Assembly (NCBI GenBank): GCA_035772735.1
Contig: JASDFA010000007.1
Coordinates: forward strand, 38,718,501 to 38,782,500
DNA from: Datura wrightii
Lineage: Eukaryota; Streptophyta; Magnoliopsida; Solanales; Solanaceae
DNA length: 64,000 nt
Direction of reading: 5' to 3'
In this document: piece by piece, positions 23,419 to 35,699 of the stretch
Layout: every line of letters begins with the position of its first letter
Numbering within the stretch: position 1 is the stretch's first letter
Notes under the pieces: model-generated
Databases searched by the model: none
The model's input: the letters and a program-made list of their open reading frames with translations, nothing else
What the model was told of the DNA's origin: nothing
Made by a program: the position numbers and the translations under genes

Positions 23419-25516
23419 CGTCACGAACCGGACATACACCCAGATCGTAGACACGGGATGAGGCACCCCGAGAGACCCCAAGTCAACCCATAACCCATTT
23501 AACTAAATGGAATATTAAGCATAAAACATCACGGAAACGTAACCATGACATAGCATCACGAAATACAAAACATTTACATAAGCTAAGTACTACTCATTTG
23601 TCTGAAAGCCTATAATATGTAAGATGGGTTGATAGGACAACATCCCCATCTAACCTAAGCTATATAGAAACATAATCAACAGGAAAGTTTATCAAACAAC
23701 CCTTGGAACATGAGGACACACAAACAAGCTGATGGCGTAGGCTGAGATGGACTAAGGATGAGGATGAGCCTGAGATCCGGACCCTGTATCATAAAATGTC
23801 ACAACATCGAAAGTATGCGGTCAGTACGTGGAATGTACTGAATATACAAGGTAAGTAAAACGGACAATTTAAAAGTAAAGAAAATTCATAAATAGTAATA
23901 GGAGAGCGATATCATGCTTGCATCAAAATCTTCATAAATAAAAGATAGGGCTCAAGACTTTCAAATCATTCATAATCATTCATTATCATAATCGTAAATA
24001 ACTTTATCGTGATATAACTTGAGCCAATAACATAAACATAACAATGCGTAAAACATGCGAAACAATGGGTGGATTCGTCATAACCAACAGCATCATGGTA
24101 GAGCCTTTCAAGATGCCCCACTATCTCGCTCAAGTAGGCAGAGCCGACCCTGGCTTGCCAGGCGAGGGTCCTGCATAAGGCGTGATATCACATTTGAGGG
24201 AATCATTATCAATACATCATATCTTTTACAACCCACGGTGCCACGTGGTTATGAGACACCGGTGAAGTCCTTTGAACGCTGGGATGCTCGGTGCTAGACA
24301 CGGCTCCCAAAACATGCATATAGGCTCATACATAAATCATTAACATCATGTATTAAGATTCGTTGGCTAGAAAATAAAATTTATAATCATTGATCCCCTT
24401 TAAACATGCTTAGACAAGAATCAAAGGCCCTTTTCATCAACAAACATCATATATTGATAAATCATGAAAATCATTTCATAAATCGTAATTCATTCTTTAT
24501 CATGTGGGTATTTCCCATTACTCCATCATTGTCAATTCTTTATAAACATGCTCATAAACATGGGTAACTTGATTTCATTCTTTTCCATCATAAATAAATT
24601 CAAAATAATGAATATTCATCATAAATCATAACTTTCATGGACTTTCATAAATGAGCATTTCATATTTGAGAGATTGAAACATGATTTTGAAGAAGTTAAT
24701 TTCAAATCTTCCCAACATGCATAATTAAATAATTAAAAAACAATTAAATTATACCCATAAGGAGAAATCACATTGTCATGCCATGGGTAAAACCCCGTGG
24801 AATTTGAGTAGAGGAATTCATGAATTAACTCGAAATTGGGCATGGGTGAGGAAGAATTCCACCCATTTTAAAACCCTACATACCTGGGAATGGATGGACT
24901 TAAATTTCCTTGAACATCCATAAAGAAATTGATGAAATTTGCGAAAGAAGCCTTGAATCTCCCAAAAACCTCGCTAAGCTTTTGCATCAGAATGGGCATG
25001 CAATAGAGACTTAACTCCTCTTATCACACTCAGAAAATATCCAAAACGATGTTGTTTAGGCTTTAGGAACTTAGGAAACTATGGAAACACCCTTATTAAA
25101 ATGCAAGAATATTTGGTCGCCAGTCCCCACGTTGCCACATGGAATGACTCGTGGCCATGGTTCGTTAAGTACACTTCCAAAACATCCAAGGGACCCCACG
25201 GATGACTTCACGAGTCATAAATTCAGACAACGACTCGTGGTTATCTTCCGTGGCCTACACTACCCATCCCCACTTGCCAAACCTCCAAGGTTGACCATGG
25301 GTGGCCTCATGAGTCGTGAGGTCTGACCACGACTCATAGTCACGCCCGTGGCCTCCTTATTTAGTCCTTGCCACACCACGCTAACCACGAGTCACCTTAC
25401 GACTCGTGGTCACTCCTCATGAATCACCTCACGGGTCATTCTGTGACCGAGTGTGAATTTTCAATTTTTCTTCGTTTTTACTTCCGTGTCTGATCCTTGG
25501 GTTCCCGGGTATAACA
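23419..25516 (-). repeat. 5' LTR of element C (2098 bp)
   Basis: It begins CGTCACGAACC (first base T changed to C) and ends GGGTATAACA. It pairs with 13513-15650. By eye the first 170 bp agree at slightly under nine bases in ten, so the insertion is old. Confidence 0.92.
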
Positions 25517-25521
25517 ACCAC

Positions 25522-26530
25522 ATGGCCCAAACATGCTACAGAGTTCAACCAAAACTGACACTTGCTGAATTTGGCATATAAGTAATGATCCTTGAGAGTC
25601 TGAAGCACTATTCTCAAATGAGCGGCATGTTCTTCCTTGCTCCGAGAGTATATCAGGATGTCATCAATAAACACAATCACGAACATATCCAAGTATGGCT
25701 TGAACACCCTATTTATGAAGACCATAAAAACTGCAGAAGCATTTGTTAGTCCAAAAGACATAACTACAAACTCATAATGACCATACTGCGTCCTGAAGGC
25801 TGTCTTCGGGATGTCACACTCTCGAAATCTAAGCCGATGGTACCCAGACCGGAGATCTATCTTTGAGAAACATTTAGAAGCCTGAATCTGGTCAAATAAA
25901 TTATCAATCCTGGGGGTAAGGATACCTGTTCTTGATGGTGACTTTGTTCAATTGTCAATAATCAATGCACATTCGAAAAGAACCATCTTTCTTTTTGACA
26001 AAGAGAACTGGTGCACCCTATGGCGACTTGCTCGATCTAATGAAACCCTTATCTAACAAGTACTTCAATTGCTCTTTCAACTCTTTTAGCTTAGTTGGAG
26101 TCATTTTATAGGGAGGAATAGGTATAGCCTGAGAGTCGGGAAGAAGGTAAATGCCAAAATTGATCTCCCTCTCGGGAGGGATTCTCTGTAGATCATCTGG
26201 GAAGACTTCTGGATACTCACATACTACTAGGACTGACTGAATAGTCGGGGTATCAAATTCAACATCATTTACCCTTAATAGATGGTACTCACAACCCTTA
26301 GAAATCATCTTTCTGGCCTTAAGGTAGGAAATGAAATGACCTACAAGCACAACTAAACTACCCTTCCATTCTTAGACTGGCTCACCGGGAAATCTGAACT
26401 CTATTGCCTGGGTTCTACAATTAACTGAGGCATAACATGCAAATAGCCAATCCATTCCAAGGATAACATTGAAATGGATCATGGCTAACTCTATCAAATC
26501 TGATGAAGTGACTTTCTGAAGGACTGAGAC
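25522..26530 (-). pseudogene. pol: element A reverse transcriptase, N-terminal and palm
   Basis: The minus strand from 26530: GMDWLFACYASVNC-type protease end, YLKARKMISKGCEYHLLR, VVCEYPEVFPDDL, PPEREINFGIYLLPDSQ, FIRSSKSP, then the palm at 25429-25761 with FVIVFIDDILIYSRSKEEH. It continues past element C at 13507. There are several stops and shifts. Its catalytic box is intact but the protein is not continuous. Confidence 0.88.
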
Positions 26531-26760
26531 CGGGCAACCTCTATACACCTATCTAACTATAAAGGGTTTTAACAAGACTTTGGGACTGACTCTGAAGCTA
26601 CTCGCCACATAAGGTGTCACAAAATCCATAGTAGCCCCCAGATCTAGAAAAGCATAAACATCAAGATGGAAAACTCATAACATAACAGTGACTACATCTA
26701 GGGAGACCTCCTGCTCCTGGCGGGATGCTAAGGCATAAAATCTATTTTGGCGCTGACCGC
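26531..26760 (-). pseudogene. pol: element A protease
   Basis: The active-site region is recognisable by alignment with elements C and K (DVYAFLDLGATMDFVTPYV-like on the minus strand near 26610-26660). A stop near 26680 and other changes break it. Confidence 0.7.
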
Positions 26761-27900
26761 CACCTATGCTAGAAGATGCTCCCTGATGTGCTAAGCATGC
26801 GGGCCGAGGGGGTGGTGGTTAAGTAGAAGCTAGGCCTCGACCCCGATAATGATCCGACCTCACTGTTGGGCAATCTCTGAGCATGTGTTTGGGCATCCCA
26901 CACTCGAAACAAGCACCTGTACCTTCTAGACACTGGTCCGTGTGACCCCGACCACACCTGCAGCAAACTGGAACACAATAATCTGCAGGTCTGCTGCTCT
27001 AACTCCTAAAGCCTGATGCTCAGCCCCTCTAATCTTTCCTCGGTCTGGATGGCACACTCAATGCTGAAGATGCTAGGGCTAATGATCTCTGGTGGGTCTG
27101 TTGTCGGTGCCCACCTCTTTAGCTTTTAGAGTTTGTGTCATCGGTCCTGGCCCTCTTGGCCTCCCTCTCTCTCATGTGCCGCCTCCATCTACTAGGCGTG
27201 CAAGACTATTCCAGGGAAAGCCGTATCCTGATGGAGCATAACGGTCTTGAAATCCTTTTCTAAATATCCCGCTATCCTCTGATCAACCACTAACTCTGGG
27301 GTGTACTTCGGTAGGGGAGTAAACTCGAGGGCATACCCTTGTATCGTCATCCTCCCTTGCTTCAAATTTACAAACTTAGTTACCTTCAACTCCCTCATAT
27401 CACAAGGGAAGAACCGATCCAAGAATACAATATGAAACTCTTCCAAAGTGACAGGGCCTGCTCCAGCGACCTTGCTATCCTTCCATTGGAGAAACCAGAT
27501 ATGCGCGACCCCTTTCAACTGATATGAGGCAAACTCTATGCACTCAAATCCATTCACCCCCATGATTTGAGTAATCTTCACGATCTCATCTAGGAACTCA
27601 TGCGCGTCCTTATCTACTATTGACCCGAGAAACTCTGGTGGGTTCATTCTCAAGAAGTCTTAAACTTGAGCCCGCCTTTGCATTGCCATTTTGCGGAACA
27701 TGCACTGCCTGCTGATTGACCTGAGCGGTCAAGGATTACGCAAGCATATGAATAGCTGCCCAAAATTCAGCATGGGCAACTGACTCCAGTGCTTAGGGCT
27801 CCTAAACTGGTGGGGCTTGCTGGTGCCCATTACCGTTGCCATCCTCGTGGCATTCTCCATTCCCATTCCTTCCACCATTCATTATTCGAGGAGCCTTGAT
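26761..27900 (-). pseudogene. gag: element A gag
   Basis: The capsid core lies at 27192-27653 (MRMNPPEFLGSIVDKDAHEF, FHIVFLDRFFPCDMREL, ALEFTPLPKYTPELV). The nucleocapsid near 26840-26960 has two zinc knuckles in another frame, CCRCGRGHTDQC and CFECGMPKHMLRDC; the second is a regular C-x2-C-x4-H-x4-C. The start appears lost: the position matching C's ATGGCT reads AAGGCT near 27895, followed by MNGGRNGNG. Frame breaks at about 27190 and 27660. Confidence 0.85.
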
Positions 27901-28090
27901 TTTGCAATCGTGAATAGCACGAATTAGAAGGATAGGGAGACATTTCATCGCACAAAATAGATCACTAAAGAAGGGAACATTCCCTAAACGACTCGTAGCC
28001 TCTTCGTCATATGTGTGGCACGCTTCACACCCATGAAAAAGACTCTGCTTAACACGTCTTTCAGAAACCCTAAGACACTTCAAAGCTATG

Positions 28091-28106
28091 GCTCTGATAC
28101 CAAGTT
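28091..28106 (-). other. primer-binding site of element A (tRNA-iMet)
   Basis: The plus strand reads gctctgatacca (28091-28102), complement TGGTATCAGAGC, just inside the 5' LTR. Confidence 0.88.
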
Positions 28107-30548
28107 TGTCACGATCCGCACGGAGGCCCGTATCGCAACACGGGATAAGGAGCCCCGAGAGAACCCAAGTCGACCCATGGCATAAGTATACATCTAACTT
28201 AATCAAGAAAACTGAATAATCAACAATATAATCATAGCGGAAGTATAAATCAACCATAATATCAACATACAAAATCTGAAGCTGAATACATACATATGTC
28301 TGAAAAGCCTCTAAACATGATGAGTTGATGGGACGAGACCCCAACTAACTCAGCAAAATTGAACTGAAATACATATAGGGAATCTGAATAGTCTAATTCT
28401 TGGGAGATGAGGACTCACCAACAACTCAAAGGCTAACTCTGATAGGTTGACTATGAGCGGGGCCGAACTTGAGAGCAGGGTCTTGTATCATTTCATGATA
28501 GCATACAGTATGCGGCCAGTATGTGGAATGTACCGAGTATGCAAGGTAAGTAAAACTGCTAAAATAAGTAAAATCATTTAAAGACAATGCATACTATAAA
28601 ACATAAAAATTAAGAATCTGAGAGTAGTGCTTGCATGCATACTTTCTGAAATCATGATCTCATCATAACATAATATATCATCATAACATATCATAACATA
28701 ATCGATTGACTCAAAGCTGAAATTTGATATTTATAAATGAAGCTGAACATTTAGTCAAACCTACTTTAGAACATGCTTACATATGTAAATCTCATAAGTA
28801 ATGTACATGCATAACTAAAATCATGAGGAACAATGGGAGACTCGTCTTTTGACCAGCATACCACGATAGAGTTTATGTTGTTCCAACTATCACACTTAAG
28901 TGGGTAGAGCCGTCCAAAGCCTTGCCAGCGCTAGGGACGATACCATGGTATCGATATCAAGCTCGTGGCCCAATAGGGTAGGGAATAGCTCACAAGGGAG
29001 GTCCCAAAATCATAATGTATAAACCTTCGTTGGCTCATAGTTATGAGGAATAGGGTGATCAATTCTTAGCCTTCTCAGTGCTAGACACTACTCTCAAAAA
29101 CATGCATATGCACTACATCGTTATTCAACGAAGCTCAACATCGTCTATTGACGAAGCCCATAAATAAATACATCTCAAAGCGGAAATCATACATAAGAGA
29201 AGCTTTAACTAAAACCATACCACAAGCTAAAAGATAATTGGGAGTCTTCGCTCCGAAACTATGTGGTAAGCTATGCTTATGAAAAACATTAACTCAAACA
29301 TACCACAAGCTGAAAATATAAGTGGGAGTCTTTGCCCCAAAACCATGTGGTAAGCTATGCATATGAAAAGCTTTAACACAAACATACCATAAGCTGAAAA
29401 TATAAGTGCGAGTCTTTGCCCCAAAACCATGCTGTAAGCTTAATTCAGGAAATCATCAATCATACTTCAACATGTAGTCATTGCCCAAAGCTTTATCATA
29501 CTTGAAAGTACTCAATTCATATTGAAAACATAATTATAAACATGGGTAGCTTGGAAACATAATTTTAATCATAATACCTCATCATCATCATGCATACATC
29601 ATAAATCTCATCTTTCATGAACTTTTATACAATGGGCTTTTTAATTCATAAATCTAGATACATGATTTTTAATGATACATTTTAAAACTTGCCCATACTT
29701 CATAACTCAATAATGGAAAAATATTTAAATCATACCCATGAAATTAATAAGGAGATTCATGCATTGGGTTAAAACCCCATAGATTAGTCATAGATCATTC
29801 ATGATTTAAAGAAGGACTAGGCATGGGTGTGAAAGGAATCACCCATTCATAACCCTACATACTTGTTGGTAGCTGATTCATACACTTCTTTGAATGCCCA
29901 ATAGGAAATTGAAGAGAAATTGATGAATGCTAGGCTTGATCACCCTCTCTAGTATTCTACCTTTCATGCATGGATGCGTAAGGCCTAAGATGCACTTAAC
30001 CCCTTTAAAAGTCACTATTCATAACTCAAACCGACGTAGTTTAGGCCATAGGAACTTAGGAATTATGGAAAATCCCTTACTAAATTCGCAGAAAATAACT
30101 ACCAGGTGGTCCCACCGAGGGACCTAACTACTCGTTCCCCAGGGCCACGACTCGTGGCATGGTCCGTGAGGTACACTGTTAATCTAATTGTCTGGGCTTG
30201 TCATGGGCAAGCTCATGACTCGTAACTAGTAATCATGACTTGTGGTCACCACCCGTTATGCACACTGCCTCCATGCCAATTATTTTCTCAACTAGCTTAC
30301 GACGACCCTCCCCATGAATCGTGGTGATTTACCACGACTCATGGGGTCCTTCCGTCAAGTACACTGCCCTTCTTCCTTGTATTTTCGTTCTCACCAACCC
30401 CACGACTGACCTAACAACTCGTGGGGCCTGACCACAAGTCATGGTCATGCCAGTGGGGTCTCATTTTCTCTAGTTTTACATTAACTCCCTGGACCTGCTC
30501 ACGAGTCACATCACGACTCGTGGGCTGCACTCATGACTCATTCTGAGG
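28107..30548 (-). repeat. 5' LTR of element A, outer end lost
   Basis: It begins TGTCACGATCCGC and follows the left LTR of A throughout, including the three-unit tandem array (29204-29440) and the palindrome block (about 30110-30545). It stops at CATTCTGAGG, about 90 bp before the expected TATAACA end, where Athila-like UTR sequence begins. The outer target duplication therefore cannot be checked. Confidence 0.88.
29204..29440 (-). repeat. tandem repeat inside 5' LTR A, three units of about 77 bp
   Basis: Same units as at 698-931. The last two units plus about 70 bp of downstream LTR (29300-29512) are the source, or the closest visible relative, of the patch at 21851-22063. Confidence 0.8.
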
Positions 30549-30843
30549 TTAATTCATGTGATTAGCTGTATTGAGATTCTATATGGTTCTTTCTTGAGTT
30601 GAACATCTGCAGTTAGTGTAAGGTCCCTTGTACATTTTATGCTATCATGTAATGTTTAGAACTTGTCTGGTGTGTATGCAAAGCTAAATGAAGGATGTCG
30701 ATTGTAGGAGATGATTTAGGTAATTCTTTGAATAAGCTTATAATCATCCTTTATTTTACTTTATAGTGATATATGATCCTAGTCAGCCCCATTGGGCCTT
30801 TAGCCTATTCTTTAATAGCAGCAAAAGTAGCCTAATTCTTTTC
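30549..30843 (+). other. Athila-like element N, 3' UTR fragment (upstream part)
   Basis: Non-coding sequence homologous to 44050-44290 in the 3' UTR of element H; shared stretches include GTGTCTAGAACTTGCCT-like and CCCCATTGAGCCTTTAGCCT-like runs. Element N is therefore a relative of H on the plus strand. Its coding part is not in the window, having been lost or separated at the junction with LTR A. Confidence 0.7.
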
Positions 30844-32392
30844 TTTCACGACCAGACATAGGCCCGGATCGAGACACGGGACAAGGAACCTCGAGAGACT
30901 CCAAGTCAACCCATGACATGAACATAACTTCTAACTCAATCCATAAAAGAAGAAAATCAATCATGATAATCATAGAGGAAGTCTAAACATACATAACATC
31001 ATAATACAACCATGAATCTTAAGTTGAATACAATCTACATCTGAAAAGCCTTTAAGTCTGATGAGTTGATGGGACAAGACCCCAACTAACTTTCTAAGTC
31101 TGAAACTAAAAATATGTAAATGTAACTTAATAGAAAGGGGCCCTCGACAGATGATGACTCACCAATAGAGACTGGATGCTAACTCTAGAACTGGCTAGTG
31201 ATGGGGTTAAGTCAGGATGTTGGAGCATGTATCATAAAACGATACATCATAGAGTATGCAGTCAGTACGTGGAATGTACCGAGTATGCAAGGTAAGTAAA
31301 ACCTATAAATCATGTAAAATCATTTAAAACATGCATAATATAAAACATAATCAAGCAAAGAATCTGAGAGTAGGGCTTGCATGTTATTTTCGAAGATCAT
31401 GATCTGAACATAACTAAACATCATAACTGATTCGAATGACCCAAAGCTAAAATATGATTATCATAAGTAAAACTAAATATTGAGTCAAACATGCTTTAGA
31501 AAAAAAAAATAATATATATATATATATCATGAGTGATAAACATGCATAACTGAAATTATGAGGAACAATGGGAGACTTGTCATATAACTGACATTACCAT
31601 GATAGAGTTTACGTGGTCCCAACTATCACACTCAAGTGGGTAGAGTAGTCCAAAGCCTTGCTAGGGTTAAGGACAATACCATGATATTGATATGAAGCTC
31701 AAGGCCCCTTTGGGGCAAGGGAATCTCACAAGGGAAGCCCCAAAGTATATATGTAAACCTACATTAGTGCGTAGTTCTGAGGAACAGGATTGACTGACCC
31801 TTAGCCAACTCGGTGCTAGACACTACTCTAAAAAATATGCATTTGCTCTCCATCATTTTTTAATGAAGATGAACTAGCGTCTAGTGATGATGTTGAATAA
31901 ATACATGTATGCATAAATCTAAAATCACAATGTGAGGAGCCTTGGCTCAGATCATATCACAAGCTGAATAAAATTTTGAGTCTAGACTCCAAAATCATGT
32001 GGTAAGCTAGTCGACATGAAATCATATATCATACTTGAACGTATCGGCTTTCCCAATACTTAAACATGCTTGAAAATACTTGATTCACATGGATACATGA
32101 CCATGGACATGGATAACTTGAAAACATGCTTTTTCGTCACAAATATCTCATCACACTTGAACATACATCATAGATCTCATTTTTCATGAACTTCTATGGA
32201 TGAGCATTATAATTTATAAAACTTGAAAACATGATTTATAATTGAAAATATCTTAAAACTTTACCATAAATCGTAATTCAATAATAGAAACATGCTTAGA
32301 TCATACCCCGGGTAGAAACTTAGGAAATTCATGCATTGGGTTTAAACCCCATAGGATCAACATATAGATATTCGTGATTTAGAGAGGGATTG
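30844..32392 (-). repeat. LTR G, truncated, inserted in N's 3' UTR
   Basis: It begins TTTCACGACCAGAC (family TGTCACGACC) and follows the A-type LTR through the GTACGTGGAATGTACCGAG box (near 31265) and the inverted block near 31580. It stops at 32392, before the U3 block, against a B-like LTR. It contains an A-run and TA microsatellite at 31500-31527. No internal region is attached. Confidence 0.85.
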
Positions 32393-32935
32393 TGTTACAC
32401 CACGTAAGTTCCTAATGTTTAGTCGACCTATTTGTACGTTCGTTAAGAGTTTTAGAGTGCAACACGTACAAGAAAGGACCCAGGAAAATGTTGAACAAGC
32501 GCGGAATCGAGGTGGCAAGGGAGAAGGCCAGAGTAGGCTGCGACAGGGGCTTTGTGTCACGGACCCCCTCTCTCTGCATTAGGCTCTGTGGCACGCTCGT
32601 GAATTGGCGCGATCGGGTCGGTGCCACAGATCCTGTGCCAACCGCCCAAACATTATATATATTTAATTTGATCGTTTGGTTTCACTCTAAGTAAAGAGAA
32701 CCTCGCGAACAGAGAAGTAAACCCGCCATTCACACCTAGTTTTCCTCCATTTATAATAAGAAATGCTGCCCGAATTCAAATTAACTTCGGGTATCGAAGT
32801 ATAAGGCTGTAGGGAGCATTACTACGGAGTTATTTTCGCAAAATTCGCCCGGCGAATTGTAAGCTCGCTGAGCCAAAGTTATCGGAATTTCTCAAAACTA
32901 ACTATGAAAAATTGAAGAAAAATCATGATTAACCG
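32393..32935 (+). repeat. fragment O, start of a B-like LTR
   Basis: It begins TGTTACACCACG, the family B LTR start read in the plus direction, and follows it (ATTTAGTCGACCTATT, TTAAGAGTTTTAGAGTGC), then a GC-rich block with GTGTCACGG and GTGGCACG, and GGAGCATTACTACGGAGTT matching B near 6040. It is cut off around 32935, where N's 3' UTR resumes. It lies in opposite orientation to B. Confidence 0.75.
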
Positions 32936-33766
32936 ATTAACCTTACCCATTTTGTTTAAACCCATTTTGTTTACAATGAACCTGTTTTGGCCCTGGTCCT
33001 TCCTTGGATATTGTGAACCTCAACATAAGAAAAAAAGCTTAAGTTTAGGATGGCTAGAGTAGGGGTGAGTATAGGGTGGGAACGAAAGAAGAAAAAATGT
33101 GTGAATGAGCTCAATGATTAAAAGAAAAATCCCCACTAGTCACCTAAGTTGAAAAATTGAAAAAGAAGGACGTATAAGGAGAATATTTTTTAAATTGAAG
33201 AATGAGCTAAAAATAAAATTATTGTGAAGTATTAAAGTGCTTAGGGAGATTAGTCACTATCTTGTCCAAATAGTTCCTACCTGTCCTGTAGACTACATTA
33301 AAACCAAATTAAAGTCCTAATAGATCCTTGATTCATAATTCTATATTAGCGGAGTATTACACTAAGGGCAACCCTATAGGTCGTCTTTTGCATGTATGTT
33401 GAGTTGTTTGGAGAGTGAGCAAAAATTGTTTTACTTATGCCTAAGTTATTGACTTATATCTTGTGTGAGAAAAGGGTATCTCTCCAAATTGTGAGGGGCA
33501 CAATGGTAAGACTTTGCTTTAATATTGATTGCTAATTTACATATACTTCATGTTGGCCCAAAATATGTCTTGATGAGTTAGTATTCAAAAGCTAAGTTGT
33601 TTCGAACGTTGACATTTTAATGTTAATTCTATATGCATGCGAGTGAATTGTTTGAGCTTCATTGATTTGTCTCATGATCCTAAGTGTTAGTAGACCTGTT
33701 CATAAGATGAATTTGGTGCTTAATTGTTAGAAGGGAAGTAGTAGATTGTTCGAGGATGAACAATAG
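32936..33766 (+). other. Athila-like element N, 3' UTR (downstream part)
   Basis: Non-coding and AT-rich. It parallels 44280-45140 of element H in order (for example GGAGTATTACACTAAGGGCAA against AGTAGTACACTAGAGGCAA). It ends in a polypurine tract. No open frame of note. Confidence 0.7.
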
Positions 33767-33779
33767 TTTAAGTGTGGGG
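33767..33779 (+). other. polypurine tract of element N
   Basis: TTTAAGTGTGGGG directly before TGTTGATG, the presumed LTR start. The same motif precedes H's 3' LTR at 45142-45159. Confidence 0.75.
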
Positions 33780-34036
33780 TGTTGATGAAGGGCGTACTCA
33801 CGCACTTCATAAACATATTTTTGCTCGTACTTTACTGTGTTTTGAGAATAAATTATGTTTGTTAGCATGTGATTATCTTATATATTTGTGAAATACGGCT
33901 AACGCATGTGATTAGATGTTTTCAGGGTTAAAAAGGATGGATTTGAAAGTATTTGAGGCCTTTGGTATACATGTAAAGAAGATGGAATGAACGATGCAAA
34001 GATCAAAGTTTTAAGCAACCAACCGCAAGAGAATAG
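33780..34036 (+). repeat. LTR of element N, first part
   Basis: It begins TGTTGATGAAGGGCG after the polypurine tract and is cut by element H at 34037. It probably resumes at about 46641, where a GC-rich U3-like stretch and a TATA box follow. Confidence 0.65.
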
Positions 34037-34375
34037 TGATCTTGGGCAGAATTATATGCCTAAGTGATACTCAAATACTTCATTTTGTCTTTGTTATCTA
34101 TCGTTATTTGTGCATTCTCATGTGATATATAGTTAAAATTTGAATTTATACTAACCAACATGATTAGTGTTGTTTTGCAGGTAAAATGGAATTTTGGGAA
34201 CCTAAGATACATGTTGGTAAAAATCGGTAATGGACTTGGAAGCAAGGAGTGGAAAAGGTAACGGAAGAGCAGCAAAAATAAGGGCTCTGTGATGGAGCCG
34301 TGTCACGCTGCCATCGCGGAGGTATTCTGCCTCGGGTGATTTAATTTTGGCCATTTCCAGTGAAGCCTCGCGTTA

Positions 34376-34392
34376 CCTCCGTGACACGGAGG
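34376..34392. promoter_or_regulatory. 17-bp palindrome in U3 of LTR H
   Basis: CCTCCGTGACACGGAGG is an 8-bp inverted repeat around one base. Related half sites recur at 34552-34612 and in copies at 41330-41480, 42010-42060 and 45500-45735. Its position upstream of the TATA box suggests a protein site; this is inference. Confidence 0.45.
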
Positions 34393-34641
34393 CAATACCA
34401 CGCGATGCAAGCCATGGCACATTGAGTACAATTACCTGGGACATCAATTTCCAGTTTAGGTGCGCGATTGCACCATGGCACATTGGCCAGGCTCCGCGAT
34501 GCAGGCCGTGGCATGCCAAGGTGAAAATTCTGGGGAGCCTAATTCAAGAGAGGGTCCACGATACCCTCGTGGCACGGAGGGAGTGCTCCGCGATACACTC
34601 CGTGCCACGTTGCTTGTTATTCCGGGAAAAATTCTCAATGG

Positions 34642-34649
34642 TATAAATA
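34642..34649 (+). promoter_or_regulatory. TATA box of 5' LTR H
   Basis: TATAAATA follows the GC-rich U3 block. The identical box lies at 45765-45772 in the 3' LTR. Transcription would begin some 25-35 bp downstream. Confidence 0.75.
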
Positions 34650-35551
34650 GCACACTTAGGTTTTATTTTAAGAGAATTCTGACTTGGTTGAGCAAGAACG
34701 TGGGTTACAGGAAGTTGAGGGGACAAAAATTCTACTATTCTTCACTATCTCTTTCTCTTTCATCTCAATTTTTTGTATGATTTATACTCATTTGATGATG
34801 TTTAATCCACAAATGAGTGGCTAAATTCACTTCTTGCTGAGGTTAAGAACAATTGTAGTGGAATATAATTGTTGATCATTTTAGTTTTCATCTTTTCTTC
34901 AATGATTGTTCTATCAATTCTTGTTCTTATTGCATTAATGTTTGGCAAATGTTAATGTATATCTAAAAAATCCAATTTTGATTTTGAAAAAGAAAGAAAT
35001 TGGAAATATGTGAATTGGTAGGATATGATCTCTTCTTAGTTTGGTAAAATTGAGAATTAATTTACATTCAGAATAGAAATATATCTTAAAGTCTTATTAG
35101 TCAATTAAGGAATCGGTTTTGTATGGCTAGAACATGAAATTCTTTTATCACAGAAATGTAGATTGAAGGTTCATGATTCTTAAGTTGGATAGGAGACGAA
35201 AGTTCCAATCCATAGGCAATAATTCTTGACTAGCAACAAAAGGAAAGATTAACTGAATTGTATTGATAAATTAATTCCCTGCATGTTCATTTTAACCTAA
35301 ACTTGCTCATTACTATTGTTCAGACTCACTTTATAATTTTGTTTTAGATTCTTATTAATTAGTAACTCAAACTCTCAAAATCTTATTCATTTGGTTGTCT
35401 GCATTCTTAAAGATATAGTTCATTAACACTTAAGTTAATTATTACCTTGGTTCAGTCTCTATGGGATCGATACTTGGCTTACTTAAGCCATTTTACTACT
35501 TGTTTGACCACGTGCACCTGCGTGTAGTCACCAAACCACCGAACAAGTTTT

Positions 35552-35569
35552 TGGCGCCATTGCTGGAGA
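35552..35569 (+). other. primer-binding site of element H (tRNA-Asp)
   Basis: TGGCGCCATTGCTGGAGA, a close variant of TGGCGCCGTTGCCGGGGA, which is complementary to the 3' end of plant tRNA-Asp and is the standard primer site of Athila/Tat-type elements. Confidence 0.9.
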
Positions 35570-35699
35570 CTGGAAATTGGTAAAATTGTTTTCTTAGTGT
35601 TAGTTTACAAGTTCTATATAAGTGCTGACAACTTGATCTTAGCCTGTCTTTTGCAGATATTGAATTTTGTAGAACACTGGCAAGAGACAAGGAGTTGGT

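Larger units (their letters stand above)
13513..25516 (-). mobile_element. element C, full-length Tekay-like chromovirus nested in A
   Basis: Exact 5-bp duplications ACCAC (13508-13512 and 25517-25521) flank it, and joining them restores element A's RT. It has a 3' LTR (13513-15650), polypurine tract, minus-strand pol and gag, an initiator-Met primer site and a 5' LTR (23419-25516). Its body is enlarged by solo LTR D (19078-21533) and a 213-bp LTR patch (21851-22063). The chromodomain tail places it with Tekay-type chromoviruses. Confidence 0.92.
34037..35545 (+). repeat. 5' LTR of element H (1509 bp)
   Basis: TGATCTTGGGCAG to ACCGAACA. U3 (34037-about 34670) has a GC-rich block of CCGTG/CACGG palindromes (34290-34612) ending in a TATA box. 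R-U5 is AT-rich. Several open frames on both strands in the U3 block (34347-34780) reflect base composition and are not genes. Confidence 0.9.

Noticed and set aside
27802..28344. A 180-codon minus-strand frame running from LTR A through the primer site into gag
   Set aside because: Only the last 30 or so codons match gag; the rest crosses the LTR and primer site, so it is not a real N-terminus.
34347..34780. Several open frames in both directions in the U3 of LTR H (copies at 45353-45858)
   Set aside because: The GC-rich U3 block lacks stops by composition; the frames overlap on both strands and end at the TATA box.
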